The notes: generated by a model from the sequence alone, not told the origin. Counted from the stretch's first letter, positions 1 to 11,584 are shown. The stretch: DNA of 64,000 nt from Ryuthela nishihirai (GCA_038380435.1 JAWZYU010000025.1:28992707-29056706), one strand, 5' to 3'. A program made the numbers and translations.

Positions 1-141
1 TGCACAGGGTAGGACTATCCTGCACACATGGCCACGGCTTAACGTCCCATCCGACGTACGGCGGCCTTTCCAAGCCTATCGGTGTCCCCTACTGACAGTG
101 GGCAGGGCGGGGAGTTTTGCGGAGATAAATTTCAACGCTGG
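1..141 (-). repeat. SINE1 copy, truncated by window edge
   Basis: Reverse-oriented SINE1. It keeps the central domain (the ACGTTAAGCCGTGG-like segment read on the minus strand) and breaks off before the tRNA-like head, where a MITE half (154-275) begins. Confidence 0.85.
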
Positions 142-153
142 CGGTGAAATTTC

Positions 154-275
154 CCTTCGTGTCATGTGACACGAAGGTTGCCAGATCACTAATTTCTAAA
201 AAAAAAATCGTTGCCAGATATTTTTTCTGAATTCTGTAATGAACCATAGTGTTCAGATACTTTTTTGAGCGACTG
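154..275. mobile_element. Half of a Tc1/mariner-type palindromic MITE
   Basis: This is one arm plus the central hairpin of the MITE seen complete at 4976-5188, 10715-10897 and 46803-47015. It ends in the same terminal motif, TTTTTTGAGCGACTG. The other arm is missing at the junction with the truncated SINE1. Confidence 0.75.
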
Positions 276-425
276 CATTGACGAAATGCAGATTTTGGGT
301 TTTTCGAATCTCCTAATGGTTTTAATAACGCCTTCTACAGTTTGAAAATCTAGACAGTGCCGAAACTTTAAACAAACACTGCAAACGATATATTTAATGC
401 TACTAATAAAAAATTTTACTGTTAT

Positions 426-804
426 TTGGGTTATTTTACCTCTTAGCGGCACTTTTTGGCACACCATGGGCTAAATGGCCAGGTCACATGGACTCCGAAG
501 TCTCAGAGAAGGTTGGGGGAGGGGACCCACTGGAACAGCTGTTGGGAGACAGATGGTAGCCTCCCGTTAAGGCCATCCAGCGTGTTCTTTAACGTGCACA
601 GGGTATGGCTCTCCCGTACACAGAACCACGGCTTAACGTACCATCCGACGGTGGCCTTTCCAAGTCCATCAGTGTCCCCTGCTGACCGTGGGCAGGAAGG
701 GGAGTTTTGCAGAGATAAGTCTCAACGCTGACCCAGTTGGGACTCGAACCTGGGAACTATAGATTACGAGCCTGGCGCGCTACCGACTGAGCCACCCTCG
801 TCCC
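426..804 (-). repeat. SINE1 copy (near full length)
   Basis: Tail (GGGTTATTTTACCTCT) comes first and the tRNA-like head last, so the element is on the minus strand. B box (GGACTCGAACC) and A box are recognisable. Its open frames are SINE sequence, not genes. Confidence 0.9.
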
Positions 805-1161
805 AAATTTTACGGTAGAGTGTGATGATTAAGAAATGTACATAGATCGTAATAATTTATCAAATTACTAACTGAGGAAAGGGTGGGAACGCAACAATTT
901 GTTTTAAAACATGAACCGCAAATTCTTTTTTGAATTGTATATAAGTTAGTTCGATTTTCCATTGTTAGAGGGTACCAAAGTTTGAAAATAAAAAAACTTC
1001 ATTCTCTTTGAAAACGAGATCCGATATTTGCAGGGCGACATGAGCGAATATGGCTATCTGGCGAACATATGTTCTTAGCTATCTGATAACATTTATGCAG
1101 ATTTTTTTCAGTAATGAGTTGCTATAGTGAAAGTACCAGAAGCGCAAATAGCCTCTTCAAG
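805..1161. other. No gene recognised
   Basis: AT-rich unique-looking sequence between two SINE1 copies. No convincing ORF, RNA or repeat seen. Confidence 0.5.
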
Positions 1162-1547
1162 GTTGGGTTGTTTTACCTCTGAGAGGCAATTTTTTGCACA
1201 CCATGGGCTAAATGGCCAGGTCACATGGACCCCGAAGGCTCAGAGAAGGTTGGGGGAGGAGACCCACTGGAACAGCTGTTGGGAGACAGATGGTAGCCTC
1301 TCGTCAAGGCCATCCAGCGTGTTCTTTAACGTGCACAGGGTATGGCTCTCCCAAACACGGGGCCACGGCTTAACTTCCCATCCGACGGACGGCCGCCTTT
1401 CCAAGTCCATCGGTGTCCCCTACTGACCGTGGGCAGGGCGGGGAATTTTGCGGAGATAAATCTCAACGCTGACCCAGCTGGAACTCGAATCTGGGAACTA
1501 CAGATTACGAGCCTGGCGCGCTACCGACTGAGCCACCCCCGCCCCCG
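1162..1547 (-). repeat. SINE1 copy with target site duplication
   Basis: Full-length element flanked by an exact 11-bp duplication, GCCTCTTCAAG, at 1151-1161 and 1548-1558. This fixes the element ends and shows retroposition. Confidence 0.95.
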
Positions 1548-1558
1548 GCCTCTTCAAG

Positions 1559-2165
1559 ATCATGAACATAGAAACGGTATATTCCACAAGGTCAAATATA
1601 TGTTTACGCATTTCCGACTTCCACATGCCTTGTATACGAGGAATAACCAAGCAATATATGCATTAGGAGAATATTATTTGCTCAACTGTCTAACACCCTC
1701 CACTGACGTAGCTGTCCATGCGCTCTGTCTTCTTACCGACTACCTCGAGGTAGAGGGACTTCAAGCGTTGAGAGTTGAATAATAACTTGGAGAATTTAAT
1801 GAACGTAGCAATATATCACTCATCCGACAGGTTAAATTGGTGAAAAGGATTTTGTCATGTATAATTAGCGCTTTTCGAACTGTAAGGTAAGTCAACATTG
1901 TTTGCAATTCCAGCTGTAGTTTGCGACATTACAGCCGCTAAATGATTTTTTTGGTGTAGCAAGTATCGTTTCGAATAATGCGAATTCATATCGTTTGCTT
2001 TTTAAGTCATTTAGTTTTACCATAGTTATTTTTAGTTTTTAAACAGTGTTCTTCAATACTTTCGAGTTTGTTTAAATCTAGAAAACCCTAGGAAACCTTT
2101 CAGTACAGAAATTGTTAGGAAAACTTCACCGATTTTTTTTTAACAGCCTAGATCTTTTCGATTAT
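1559..2165. other. No gene recognised
   Basis: An open frame runs out of the SINE to about 1782 but has no family resemblance I can name, and its start lies in the SINE. The rest is AT-rich and featureless. Confidence 0.4.
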
Positions 2166-2181
2166 TTAACCTCTGAGTGGC

Positions 2182-2597
2182 TCTTGGGTTGGATTGTTTT
2201 ACCTCTGAGCGACACTTTTTTGCACACCATGGGCTAAATGGCCAGATCACAAGGACTCCGAAGGCTCAGAGAAGGTCTCCCAACAGCTATTCCAGTGGGG
2301 GAGGGGATCCACTGGAATAGCTGTTGGGAGACAGATGGTATCCTCCCGTCAAGTCCATACAGCGTGTTCTTTAACGTGCACAGGTTATGGCTCTTCCGTA
2401 CACGGAACCACGACTTAACATCTCATCCGACAAACGGCGGCCTTTACAAGCCCATCGGTGTCCCCTACTGACCGTGGGTAGGGCGGAGAACTTTGCAGAG
2501 ATAAATATCAGCGCTGTCCCAGCTGGGACTCGAACCTGGGAACTATAGATTACGAGCCTGGCGCGCTACCAACTGAGCTCCCCCCCCCCCCCCCCCT
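2182..2597 (-). repeat. SINE1 copy with internal inverted duplication
   Basis: Inserted in an older SINE1 remnant: CTCTGAGTGGC occurs on both sides (2171-2181, 2598-2608). At 2276-2331 a 23-bp stretch around the Ala/Ser-like GCTGTTGGGAG segment is repeated in inverted orientation about a GGGGAGGGG loop. The head end is a long C tract. Confidence 0.85.
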
Positions 2598-2752
2598 CTC
2601 TGAGTGGCATTTTTTGCTCATACTGGATTAAATGACTGGGTCAAAAAGCATACCAAAGGTTTAGAGAAGATTGGAGAGGATATACTGGACAATTGGTAGG
2701 AGACAGATGGAAGCCTCCCGTCAAGGCGATCCAACGTGTTATTCAATGCATA
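2598..2752 (-). repeat. Old SINE1 fragment
   Basis: Diverged tail half of SINE1 (CTCTGAGTGGCATTTTTTGC through the CCATCCAGCGTGTT-like segment). It is the target of the younger insertion at 2182-2597. Confidence 0.7.
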
Positions 2753-2862
2753 ACTTCAGTAGTTTCGAGTTTTTCTAATCTCGAGAACCTTGCAGTTTTT
2801 TGGCCTAAGAATACTTTCTGCATAAAAAAAGTGTTCCTCTTTTTGAACTGGCTTGACTTTTT

Positions 2863-3595
2863 TGGATTGTTTTACCTCTGAGCAGCACTTTTTTTGCACA
2901 TATTATACTGAAAGACTGGGTCAAACGATTCCCAAAATCTCAGAGAAGATTGGAGATCCACTGGGCAACTAATAGGAGACAGGATGAAGTCTCCCGTCAA
3001 GGCCATCCAGCGTTTCGTTTAACGTACGCACACTCTACTACAGACGGGCTAGGGGCGGAGGTGGCTCAGTCGGTAGCGCTCCAGGCTCGTAATCTGCAGT
3101 TCCTAGGTTCGAGTCCCAGCTGGGTCAGCGTTGAGATTTATCTCCGCAAAATTCCCCGCCCTGCCCACGGTCAGTAGGGGACACCGATGGGCTTGGAAAG
3201 GCCGCCGTCCGTTGGATGGGACGTTAAGCCGTGGCCCCGTGTGCGGGAGAACCATACCCTGTGCACGTTAAAGAACACGCTGGATGGCCTTGACGGGAGG
3301 CTACCATCTGTCTCCCAACAGCTGTTCCAGTGGGTCCACTCCCCCAACCTTCTCTGAGCCTTCGGGGTCTATGTGACCTGGCCATTTATCCCATGGCGTT
3401 CAAAAAAAGTGCCGCTCAGAGGTAAAACAACCCAACAGACGGGATACGGCCATACATCCCATTTGACGGACGTCGTCTTTCTTGCTGAGGGCACAGCAAG
3501 GTTTAGCTAAGAAAATCTCAACACAGGAACAGGTGGGACTCGAACCTGGTGTCATTGGATTTACGAAGCTGGAGCTCCAGCTACTGGTGTCAATC
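2863..3595 (-). repeat. Old SINE1 split by a younger SINE1
   Basis: Diverged SINE1 in two parts, 2863-3049 and 3436-3595. They are separated by the plus-strand copy at 3050-3435, with CAGACGGG repeated at both junctions. Confidence 0.75.
3050..3435 (+). repeat. SINE1 copy, plus orientation
   Basis: tRNA-like head (A box GTGGCTCAGTCGG at 3060, B box GGTTCGAGTCCC near 3105), then the central domain and the GTAAAACAACCCAA tail. The 8-bp duplication CAGACGGG flanks it. Confidence 0.93.
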
Positions 3596-4049
3596 CCAAC
3601 TCACTGATGGAGAAAGCTAAAATGGTTTTAAGTTGTTCTGCAATTCCTACCCAATGGGTGTGTTTACATTCCAATTTTAACACTTCACTGAAGGGTCCAA
3701 GACCATTGTATAATTTAGATTTAGAAGTGACCTTAAACATTTCAAGGTTAAAGAATAAATATATGTTAAATTATTTAGTTTTTAAATTATTTTTTTTAAA
3801 TCTTAATGCGAATTATTTTTTGTTATTTTACTGATAACAGGAAAATCATTTTATTTACACTGACTTTTGAGCTTATATTTTTTTACCTCTTTAGTACATA
3901 TGAGTATAAATTATAACATCTATATTGTATTTATAATTTAAATTTTATATATCACTGTACATTTTGTACGAAATGTTTGGTGTGATTGATTATTGACTGA
4001 TTTTTTTATCTTTTCGGTATGTGTGTTATCTTTTTTCAGTCTGTGTTTT
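3596..4049. other. No gene recognised
   Basis: Strongly AT-rich sequence. Short open frames here have low-complexity composition. Confidence 0.4.
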
Positions 4050-4680
4050 TTTTAATTGTCATTGGTATTATTTATTTCAGGCCATGTTTTCCTTTTTTTT
4101 AGCATGTGTGCAGTTTGTTTAAGGCTGTGTTTTCCTTTTCGGCATTGGTGTTATTTGTTTCAGGCTATGTTTTTCTTTTTGGCATGTGTGTTATTTGTTC
4201 AAGTCTTTTTTATTGTCATTTGTGTTATTTGTTTCAGGCCGTGCCTTTTTTTAGCATGTGTGTTGTTTCAGGATCTGTTTATCTTTTTAGCATGTGTATT
4301 ATTTGACAGGCTGTTATATCATTTTTAGCATATGTGTTATTTGTTTCAGGATGTGTTTTTCTTTTTAGCATGTTTTTTTAATTTGAAATAATTTATTTTG
4401 GCGTGTGTGTTATTTTCTTCAGGCTCTGCTTATCTTCTTAGCATGTGCGTTAATTGGGGCTATGTTTCTCTTTTTAGCATGTGTGCTATTCATTTTGAGC
4501 TTGTTTGTCATATTGTCATGTGAGCTAAATATTTATTTCAGGCTGTGTTTTTCTTTTTAGCATTGTGTTATTTATTTCGGGTTGTGTTTTCTTTTCAGCA
4601 TGTGTTTTTAGTTTCGAGTTGTGTTTCTTTTAAAGCATGTGTTATCCGTTTCGGAATATTTTTAGCAGATGTAATTTCAG
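4050..4680. repeat. Imperfect minisatellite, ~40-45 bp period
   Basis: Repeated variants of a unit containing TTTCAGG, CTGTGTTTTTC and TTTTTAGCATGTGTG, about 14 copies with many small indels. The hydrophobic Cys/Phe-rich frames over it are repeat by-products. Confidence 0.8.
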
Positions 4681-4975
4681 CTGTGTTCTATATATAGATC
4701 TCCAGCCTCTGATGTACAAATGTTCTTAGATTTCTTTTCCAAAATTCTAGAATATGCAACTGTTAAGAATTATAATTTTTATGTAATTGGTGATTTTAAC
4801 ATTGATATCTTACAACAGAATGATAATGCTATTGATTTTAATGAATGAATTGATATTTGTGGATCTAGAAATCTGATTCAATTTCCTGCGAGAGTCACAT
4901 ATTCTAGCTCAACTGTCATAGATCTGTGCATCATTAATATATCATCTGTAATTGGAGGTGTTTTCTTCACTGGTA

Positions 4976-5188
4976 CAGTCGGTCAAAAAAGTATCCGAAC
5001 ACTATGGTTGATTACAGAATTCAGAAAAAGTATCTGGCAATGATTTTTTTAGAAATTAGTGATCTGGCAACCTTCGTGTCACGTGACACGGTTGTCAGAT
5101 CACTAATTTCTAAAAAAAATCGTTGCCAGATATTTTTTCTGAATTCTGTAATCAACCATGAGTGTTCGGATACTTTTTTGAGCGACTG
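4976..5188. mobile_element. Tc1/mariner-type palindromic MITE, complete
   Basis: A 213-bp element that is nearly one hairpin. It starts CAGTCGGTCAAAAAAGTATC and ends in the inverse, flanked by TA on both sides (4974-4975, 5189-5190). It has no coding capacity. It is inserted in the endonuclease region of the older LINE. Confidence 0.9.
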
Positions 5189-5618
5189 TATTATCAAAAT
5201 ATTTTTAGCACTGATATTAACCCAAAAACTACATATAAATGTATCAATAGTCTTTTACGAATGAAGAACATTGTTTTTCCTGAAGCAATACAAGTAGAAG
5301 GTAACGAAATGGAAACTGATTCTGAAAAGATTAATTATTTGAATAAATATTTTTCAACTATTGGAAGTATTTAAACGATGCAGATACTTTTAGAATGTTT
5401 TTAAAAGATAAGCGTTGTACTAATAGTCTCTTTCCCACTTCCACAAATGAGGTGTATCATGAATTATTAAAACTAAATGTTAAGAAAAGTTATGGAATTA
5501 TGATATTCCAGCAAAACCCATTAAGTTTGTTGCTAATTTAATCGCTGCACCACTAGCCGCTATTTTAAATGTTTGAATGGCGAAAGGTGTTGTTCCCGAT
5601 GAATTAAAAATTGCTCGT

Positions 5619-8600
5619 GTAGTCATCATCATCATCATCATCATCCTCAAGCAGCCATGGGCTAAGGAGGTCCAACCAGACCGTGCAATTTAGTTCTCCA
5701 AGCAAGTCTATCCTGAGCTACATCTACTGCATCTGGCCACTGCACACCAATTCTAACAAGGTCCTGTTTGACATTGTCTGCCCACCGCATCCTAGGTCTC
5801 CCTTTCTTTCTGAGGCCTTTAGGCACACTGTTCATAACCCTATTCGCCAATCTATAATTATTCATACGGGCAACATGGCCAAACCAACGGAGTCTCTCTC
5901 TGCACAATATGCTGCTTAAAGGAGGTTGCAAACTCCTTTTCCTAATCTCATCATTAGTTACAAAGTTGAACCACCTAATGCCCAAGATACTGCGTAAGCA
6001 TCTGGAATCAAAAGCATCTAGTTTCCTGTTATCTTGTTTACAAAGTGTCCAAGTTTCACTACCATAACTAACCCTAGAAAGAACCAAACTATTATACAGT
6101 CTAATTTTAGTCTTTAGGTGTATACGCCTATTTCTCCACACTCTCCATAGATTCTTAAAAGTCCCAGCAGCAATCGCTATTCGTCTGTTAATCTCATGCC
6201 GCACATCACCACTATCTGTTACATAGCTCCCAAGATAATTAAACTGTGACACCTGCTCAAGACTGCAACCATTCAGATTAACTGAATCACAGCCTGCCTG
6301 ACCAATTTTCATCACTTTAGTTTTCTCTCTGTTTATAACCAAACCTACTCTACTACCAGTCTCATCAACGGCTCGAATGAAAGAGTTCATCTCATCAACA
6401 TCATTTGCCAGAAGGGCTAAATCATCAGCATAATCTAAATCAGAAATTTTCCTATCTCCAGCCCATTTAAGGCCAAAATCTTTCCCTTGAAGTGAATTTC
6501 GCATAACATAATCAATAACCAAGCTAAAGAGAAAAGGAGACAAAATGCACCCTTGTCGAACACCAGAAGTAATGCTAAACCAATTGCTACAAGCCTTACC
6601 AACTCTCACACACGACTCAGTGTTATTATAGAGAGCTTTCATAATGTTAACTAACTTGTCTGGTATACCATATGATCTCACAATCAACCACAAATTATGA
6701 CGATCAACAGAGTCGAAAGCCTTTTTGAAATCAACAAAGCTAGCAACCAAAGGTTTCTGAAACTCTAAACATTTCTCAAGAATCTGCCTAAGTGAAAATA
6801 TCTGATCTACACATCCCCTACCACTTCTGAATCCACATTGCTCATCACGCAATTGCCTGTCAACCAGATTCTTAATTCTATTAAGCACAATCATGGAAAG
6901 AACTTTACCTGGAACAGAGAGTAGGCTGATACCCCTATAGTTATCACAAGAACTGCGATCACCTTTTTTGAAAATAGGGATAACAATAGCTCTGGTAAAA
7001 TCCTTAGGAACCATGCCTTTATCATAAAAGAGATTCAGAATTTCAGTCATCCAAGTGGTAACCGAAACATTCCCAGCTCTAAGCATTTCCGTAGTAATTT
7101 CATCTACCCCTGGGGATTTATGAAGTTTAAGTTTAGAAACAGCCAAACTAACTTCAGATTGTGTTATAGGGCCAACATTAAAGCCACCAATGCATCTATC
7201 ATCATTGCAAACAATGGGAGTAGAACTAACTACATTGTTTAGAACATCACTGAAATGCTCAGCCCACCTAGCCATGACAGAATCCTCCCCTTCTATAACC
7301 TTACCTTGTTTATCCTTCAATCCTTGTATGCCTGTCCGTTTTCTACCACACAAAACATTAACTATCTGGTACAGCTCTCTGCTGTTGTGCTGTCTAATTG
7401 CTTCCTCGGCTTTGTCAGCCAAACCATCAAGCCAAAAATTTTTATCAGCAGCTAACTGATCCTTTACAAGTTTATTAAGGTCTCTGTAATGCTTTCTATT
7501 AGGACTAGTAGGGTATTGATTAAGGACATTCCTGCAGTTCTTTCTTTCCGAAATAAGCTCAAGTGCCTTATCACTCAGATAATTTTGCCTCTTCTGCTCC
7601 TTTTTTCCTAAAAGAGTACTGTTAGTGTCCAAAAAAGCCTGTTTAAAATGATCCCATTCTTCCTCAACTTCAGTAGTAAGCAAACCATGACTGTCATAAT
7701 GACTAAGTAACCTATCATGGTAAGCTTTGGCTATAACTGGATCTTTCAGAGCTTCAGTATTAAAAGTAAATTTTTTAACCCTAGCACAACACTTTTTAAG
7801 TTTAAGTTGCAACAGACTTTTAACAAGGTAATGGTCAGATCCAATTTCAGCTCCCCTATATGCCCTGGTATTCCTAACAGAACTAGTCCATTTGCTGTTA
7901 ATTAATATGTAATCAATCATATTCTTATGCAGCCCATCAGGTGAAACCCATGTGTACTTATGTATGTCACGGTGTTTGTAATAAGTGTTAGTTATTCTGA
8001 ATCCATTGAGTTTACTTACCTGTAGGAGACGTTGCCCATTGCTATTGCAGCTACCAATACCAAAAGGGCCTATTACTCCTCCCCAAAGGTCAGAGTCAGT
8101 ACCAACTTTGGCATTGAAGTCACCAAGAACAAGGGTAATATCTCCTTTCTTGACAGAATGCAAAATATCCTGAAGTTGTTCATAAAACCTATCCTTCTCA
8201 TCCTCATCGGCATCCTCAGTGGGGGCATAACAGCAGATAACATTCAAGTCTTTAACGCTTGTCTGAAATTTTGCTGTAAGAAACCTTTCATTAATGCACT
8301 CATATCCTAGAAGAGCATCACTAGCGTGTCTGCTGAGAAGCAGACCCACGCCTTGGTGATGTTTTTTGTCGTCCCTCCCTGAAAAGAGAAATTTAAGATT
8401 ATTTTTAAGAATCTGACCTTTATCTGTCCATCTGGTCTCTTGCAAGCCGAGAATATCTAAATTATAACGGTGGAATTCTTGTGTGAGGACATCAAGAGAA
8501 AAAGCTCTGTGCAGAGTCCTCACATTCCAACTACCTATGGAGAGAAAATGGTTAGTGGGATGTTTAAAGAAACTATGTTTATTGAGAGAGGGAATGCCGA

Positions 8601-9213
8601 CAATATCAAACAGCCCCCTAATCGCAGACATGGGGCAAAGACCCGTTCCCCACTACTAAAGGCTGAAGCCATCTACACTGGAAGACTTCCTCCAATGTAG
8701 AATTTGACGATGCCAATAGAAGCAAAGAGTTCAGGTGCCTGCGATGACTTCTGCTCAGGATTATCCACCAGCTGATAAACATATCCTGTGGATCTATTCA
8801 CTTGGGGCTGTCAACCCACAAACAAACAGAAAACACAGCGGAAGATTTTCCCTCCACAGAAGCCCACCAGTGCAGCAAAATCAGGATCCATAATCAAGCT
8901 CAGAGCCATATATCTGTCCAGTCCAGTAGGTTTATATGGTCAGCACCAGGACCCTGTGTGGTTGACCACTCCTCAGCAGGGTAGAAAAAAAAGAAAAGTA
9001 GCCATAGTTGTCCAGATCAGTAGGCCACACTAATCTGGCAGCCCTCCCCTTCCGTTCACTTCCACAAGAGAGTATCTCTTTTGAAAGTTACTAACGGTCC
9101 GCACCACGAGAAGGCGGGGTTGGACATTAGGTGCTAGGCCTGGCCGGTTCTATGCATCATCACAGGGGATTGGTGCATAGCTCTCCTTCCAGTGACTACC
9201 TAGCTACCATTAG
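5619..9213 (-). mobile_element. RTE/BovB-like LINE, apparently full length
   Basis: Contains the intact ORF 5662-8631, a 3' end of simple TGA repeats (TCA repeats on the plus strand at ~5621-5644) as is usual for RTE elements, and ~580 bp upstream of the ORF. It interrupts the RT domain of the older Jockey-like LINE: reading resumes with VYKSGDK-type sequence at ~9215. The exact 5' end and target duplication are uncertain. Confidence 0.85.
5662..8631 (-). CDS. RTE-type endonuclease/reverse transcriptase, intact ORF (989 aa)
   Basis: This protein nicks target DNA and copies the element RNA into it. An APE-type endonuclease occupies roughly residues 30-280 (GSWNVRTL, LGLQETRW, GDFNAKVG, a GSDHYLV end motif). 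The reverse transcriptase lies at roughly 520-790 (NYRGISLL, SFVDFKKAFDSVDR, GVRQGCILSPFLF, LDYADDLALLA). The RTE-style C-terminal region contains RLRWFGHVARM and KGRPRMRW. The ATG at 8631 is preceded by in-frame stops (TAG TAG), so the start is well placed. No stop or frameshift interrupts it, and the catalytic YADD is present, so it could be active or recently active. A near-identical 5'-truncated copy lies at 37156-38620. Confidence 0.95.
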   Translation of the reverse strand: MSAIRGLFDIVGIPSLNKHSFFKHPTNHFLSIGSWNVRTLHRAFSLDVLTQEFHRYNLDILGLQETRWTDKGQILKNNLKFLFSGRDDKKHHQGVGLLLSRHASDALLGYECINERFLTAKFQTSVKDLNVICCYAPTEDADEDEKDRFYEQLQDILHSVKKGDITLVLGDFNAKVGTDSDLWGGVIGPFGIGSCNSNGQRLLQVSKLNGFRITNTYYKHRDIHKYTWVSPDGLHKNMIDYILINSKWTSSVRNTRAYRGAEIGSDHYLVKSLLQLKLKKCCARVKKFTFNTEALKDPVIAKAYHDRLLSHYDSHGLLTTEVEEEWDHFKQAFLDTNSTLLGKKEQKRQNYLSDKALELISERKNCRNVLNQYPTSPNRKHYRDLNKLVKDQLAADKNFWLDGLADKAEEAIRQHNSRELYQIVNVLCGRKRTGIQGLKDKQGKVIEGEDSVMARWAEHFSDVLNNVVSSTPIVCNDDRCIGGFNVGPITQSEVSLAVSKLKLHKSPGVDEITTEMLRAGNVSVTTWMTEILNLFYDKGMVPKDFTRAIVIPIFKKGDRSSCDNYRGISLLSVPGKVLSMIVLNRIKNLVDRQLRDEQCGFRSGRGCVDQIFSLRQILEKCLEFQKPLVASFVDFKKAFDSVDRHNLWLIVRSYGIPDKLVNIMKALYNNTESCVRVGKACSNWFSITSGVRQGCILSPFLFSLVIDYVMRNSLQGKDFGLKWAGDRKISDLDYADDLALLANDVDEMNSFIRAVDETGSRVGLVINREKTKVMKIGQAGCDSVNLNGCSLEQVSQFNYLGSYVTDSGDVRHEINRRIAIAAGTFKNLWRVWRNRRIHLKTKIRLYNSLVLSRVSYGSETWTLCKQDNRKLDAFDSRCLRSILGIRWFNFVTNDEIRKRSLQPPLSSILCRERLRWFGHVARMNNYRLANRVMNSVPKGLRKKGRPRMRWADNVKQDLVRIGVQWPDAVDVAQDRLAWRTKLHGLVGPP

Positions 9214-9607
9214 CTGTTTACAAATCTGGAGATAAAACTGACTCATCAAATTACCGACCAATATCAGTTCTTTCAACTTTCGCTAAAGTCATGGAAAAAG
9301 TAATTTTTAAAAGAGTACTTGATTTTGTTTTTAATTTATAATATTTTTACATAAAAATCAATTCGTTTTCCTACCTGGGAATTCAACAGAAAAAGCTTTA
9401 ATAAATATAACAGAGTCTCTGTACAAAAATTATTGAAAACAAGTTATTCACTATCTGCATTTTTCTAGACTTATCTAAAGCACTTGACTATCTGTCACGA
9501 AATTTTGTTGTTCAAGTTATAACCGTTATGATTTTCGGGTCATTGTTTACAAATGGTTTCAAAATTATTTATTCAACAGAAAACAGGTTGTTTCTTAATA
9601 TTATAAT

Positions 9608-10303
9608 CAGTGGCGGCTCGTAGCTAAAATTAGTGGGGGTGCTGCTCCAGATTATTTTTAGCCTTTGTTTTAAAATTGTGTAAAAGGAAACAAACATGTA
9701 TAAAAAGAAAATTTATTCACAAACTTGATAAAATCCTAAAAGAACAAAATCAAACATTTTTTACTTACTTTAACCTAAATTGTTACAGTTCAAGTTTAAT
9801 CTATTCATTTAAAAATGAAATCCATTCTTCTTGTTTTAATTAATCAAAATTAAAATGAATCAAATAGAATAGCTGGAAGCAGGATAATAATCTAATTGTA
9901 CACTTTATCACATTCAAGAATATGGTAGACGGTTTTAAGCACAACACACGCGGAATAAAAAAAACTACCTTCAACCAGCACGCCAGGGTCGGCACTGCGG
10001 GAACGACAGTGCTCTCTCTCTCTCTCCCTTGCAGCCTCGCGTGTAGCTTCCTATGTGCGCAGGCGCACAACAGTCAAATACCTCGCGCTAGTACTGGAAG
10101 CGCACAGTTCCATACAAAGATTTTTGTATCTTTTTCATAAACTGGGGGATGGCTACTGACATTAAGCTTAAGGATTATATATTGTAAAACTATAAAGAAA
10201 GAATTAAAGAAAAAAGGACTCATTATATTAAATGTTATCGATAATATCAAGTTGAAATTGGGGGTGCTGCAGTTCCACAGTGCCTATACGCGAGCCGCCA
10301 CTG
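9608..10303. mobile_element. Non-autonomous hAT element (~696 bp)
   Basis: Terminal inverted repeats begin CAGTGGCGGCTCG and end CGAGCCGCCACTG, flanked by an exact 8-bp duplication ATTATAAT (9600-9607, 10304-10311). That combination is typical of the hAT superfamily. No transposase frame is visible. It is inserted in the old LINE. Confidence 0.9.
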
Positions 10304-10714
10304 ATTATAATGTATCCGAGACCTGTAGCTTAAAAGCGGTGTACCTCAAGGTTCTAATCTAGGACCACTTCTTTTTCTCTTATATGTTATCGATATTATT
10401 GACATTTCTCATGATTCTTCTCCGATATTATTTGCAGACGATACTAGTATATTTTATACAGGTAAAACCATTGATAACTTAATTGGCATCGTTATTAACG
10501 ATTTAAAAATTTAGGCAAAATGGTTTAGAGCCAATAAACTCCAGTTAAATATTGGCAAAACTAAATATATCTTATTCGGTCCAACTGTAAAAACTGCAAA
10601 TCTTTACCTACATGAAATATGCATTGATGGAAATGCAATCGAAAGAGTTAACAAAGTAAAATTTTTAGGAGTATGGCTTACTGGCAACTTAAAATGGAAT
10701 GAACACGTTACATA

Positions 10715-10897
10715 CAGTCGCTAAAAAATGTATCCGAACACTATGGTTGATTACAGAATTCAGAAAAAATATCCGAACCTTCGTGTCACGTGACACCAAG
10801 GTTGTCAGATCACTAATTTCTAAAAAAAATCGTTGCCAGATATTTTTTCTGAATTCTGTAATCAAACATAGTGTTCTGATACTTTTTTGAGCGACTG
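10715..10897. mobile_element. Tc1/mariner-type palindromic MITE, shorter variant
   Basis: Same family as 4976-5188, 183 bp, with one arm internally deleted. Flanked by TA. It splits the old LINE reading frame between WNEHV-like sequence and its continuation at ~10900. Confidence 0.88.
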
Positions 10898-11584
10898 TAC
10901 ATTAGAAAAAAATTTTCCAGGAATATTGGCCTTATCAGACGCTATAGATTCATGTTTCCTTTTCGAATTAAATTGCAATTGTATAAATCCATTATTTATT
11001 CTCATCTACATTATTGCATTTTAATATGGGGTAACACAAGTAATCAGAATATTAATAAACTATTAAATCTTCAAAAATCATTCGTCAGAACTCTGTATAA
11101 CCTAAACTTTAATGAACACACTAAAGAATGTTTTGGAAGAGCCAAAATTGTACAACTTCCGAATCTATACAAATTAAATATAGCATTATTTATGTTCTGT
11201 GCTATTAGGTTAAAAAAATACGATATCAATTTCCAAAGGAAGTGTTATTGTATCCCAAGTCGACAGCAGCTTGACCTAGAATTACCATTAAGCAGAAAAA
11301 ATTATGGACAAGCATAACCAATCTTTCAGGGTGTGAAAGTTTAGAATAATTTAGATAATAATTTAAAAGGAGCTGAAAAATATTCTGCATTCAAACATAG
11401 TTTGTTAACTATTTCAACTCATTAATATCTAATGCTTAAAACACTTAAAATACTGGTGTATCATACAGTAGATATTTGTCACAAGTTTATGATTTAATGT
11501 AATTTAGTTAAGGTGCTCAGTCTTGTCAAATTCTGCATTGAATTTTTTAACTGAGTGTCCCTTTTCTGTTTTATATGAATTGTA

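Larger units (their letters stand above)
4686..11430 (+). pseudogene. Jockey/CR1-like LINE remnant, broken by four insertions
   Basis: Conceptual translation gives the tail of an endonuclease domain with GDFNID near 4790. After the RTE insertion come reverse-transcriptase motifs: a KSGDKTDSSNYRPIS block at 9220, GVPQGSNLGPLLFL at ~10345, FADD at ~10435, and a KVKFLG block near 10660. A C-terminal YSHLHYCILIWG-type segment lies at ~11000-11300. Internal stops (for example near 4845 and 10514) and four insertions (4976-5188, ~5619-9213, 9608-10303, 10715-10897) make it dead. The 5' part is missing and abuts the minisatellite. Clade assignment is from motif style only. Confidence 0.8.

Noticed and set aside
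4056..4328. Cys/Phe-rich membrane protein
   Set aside because: Frame over a T-rich minisatellite, with overlapping frames of the same character.
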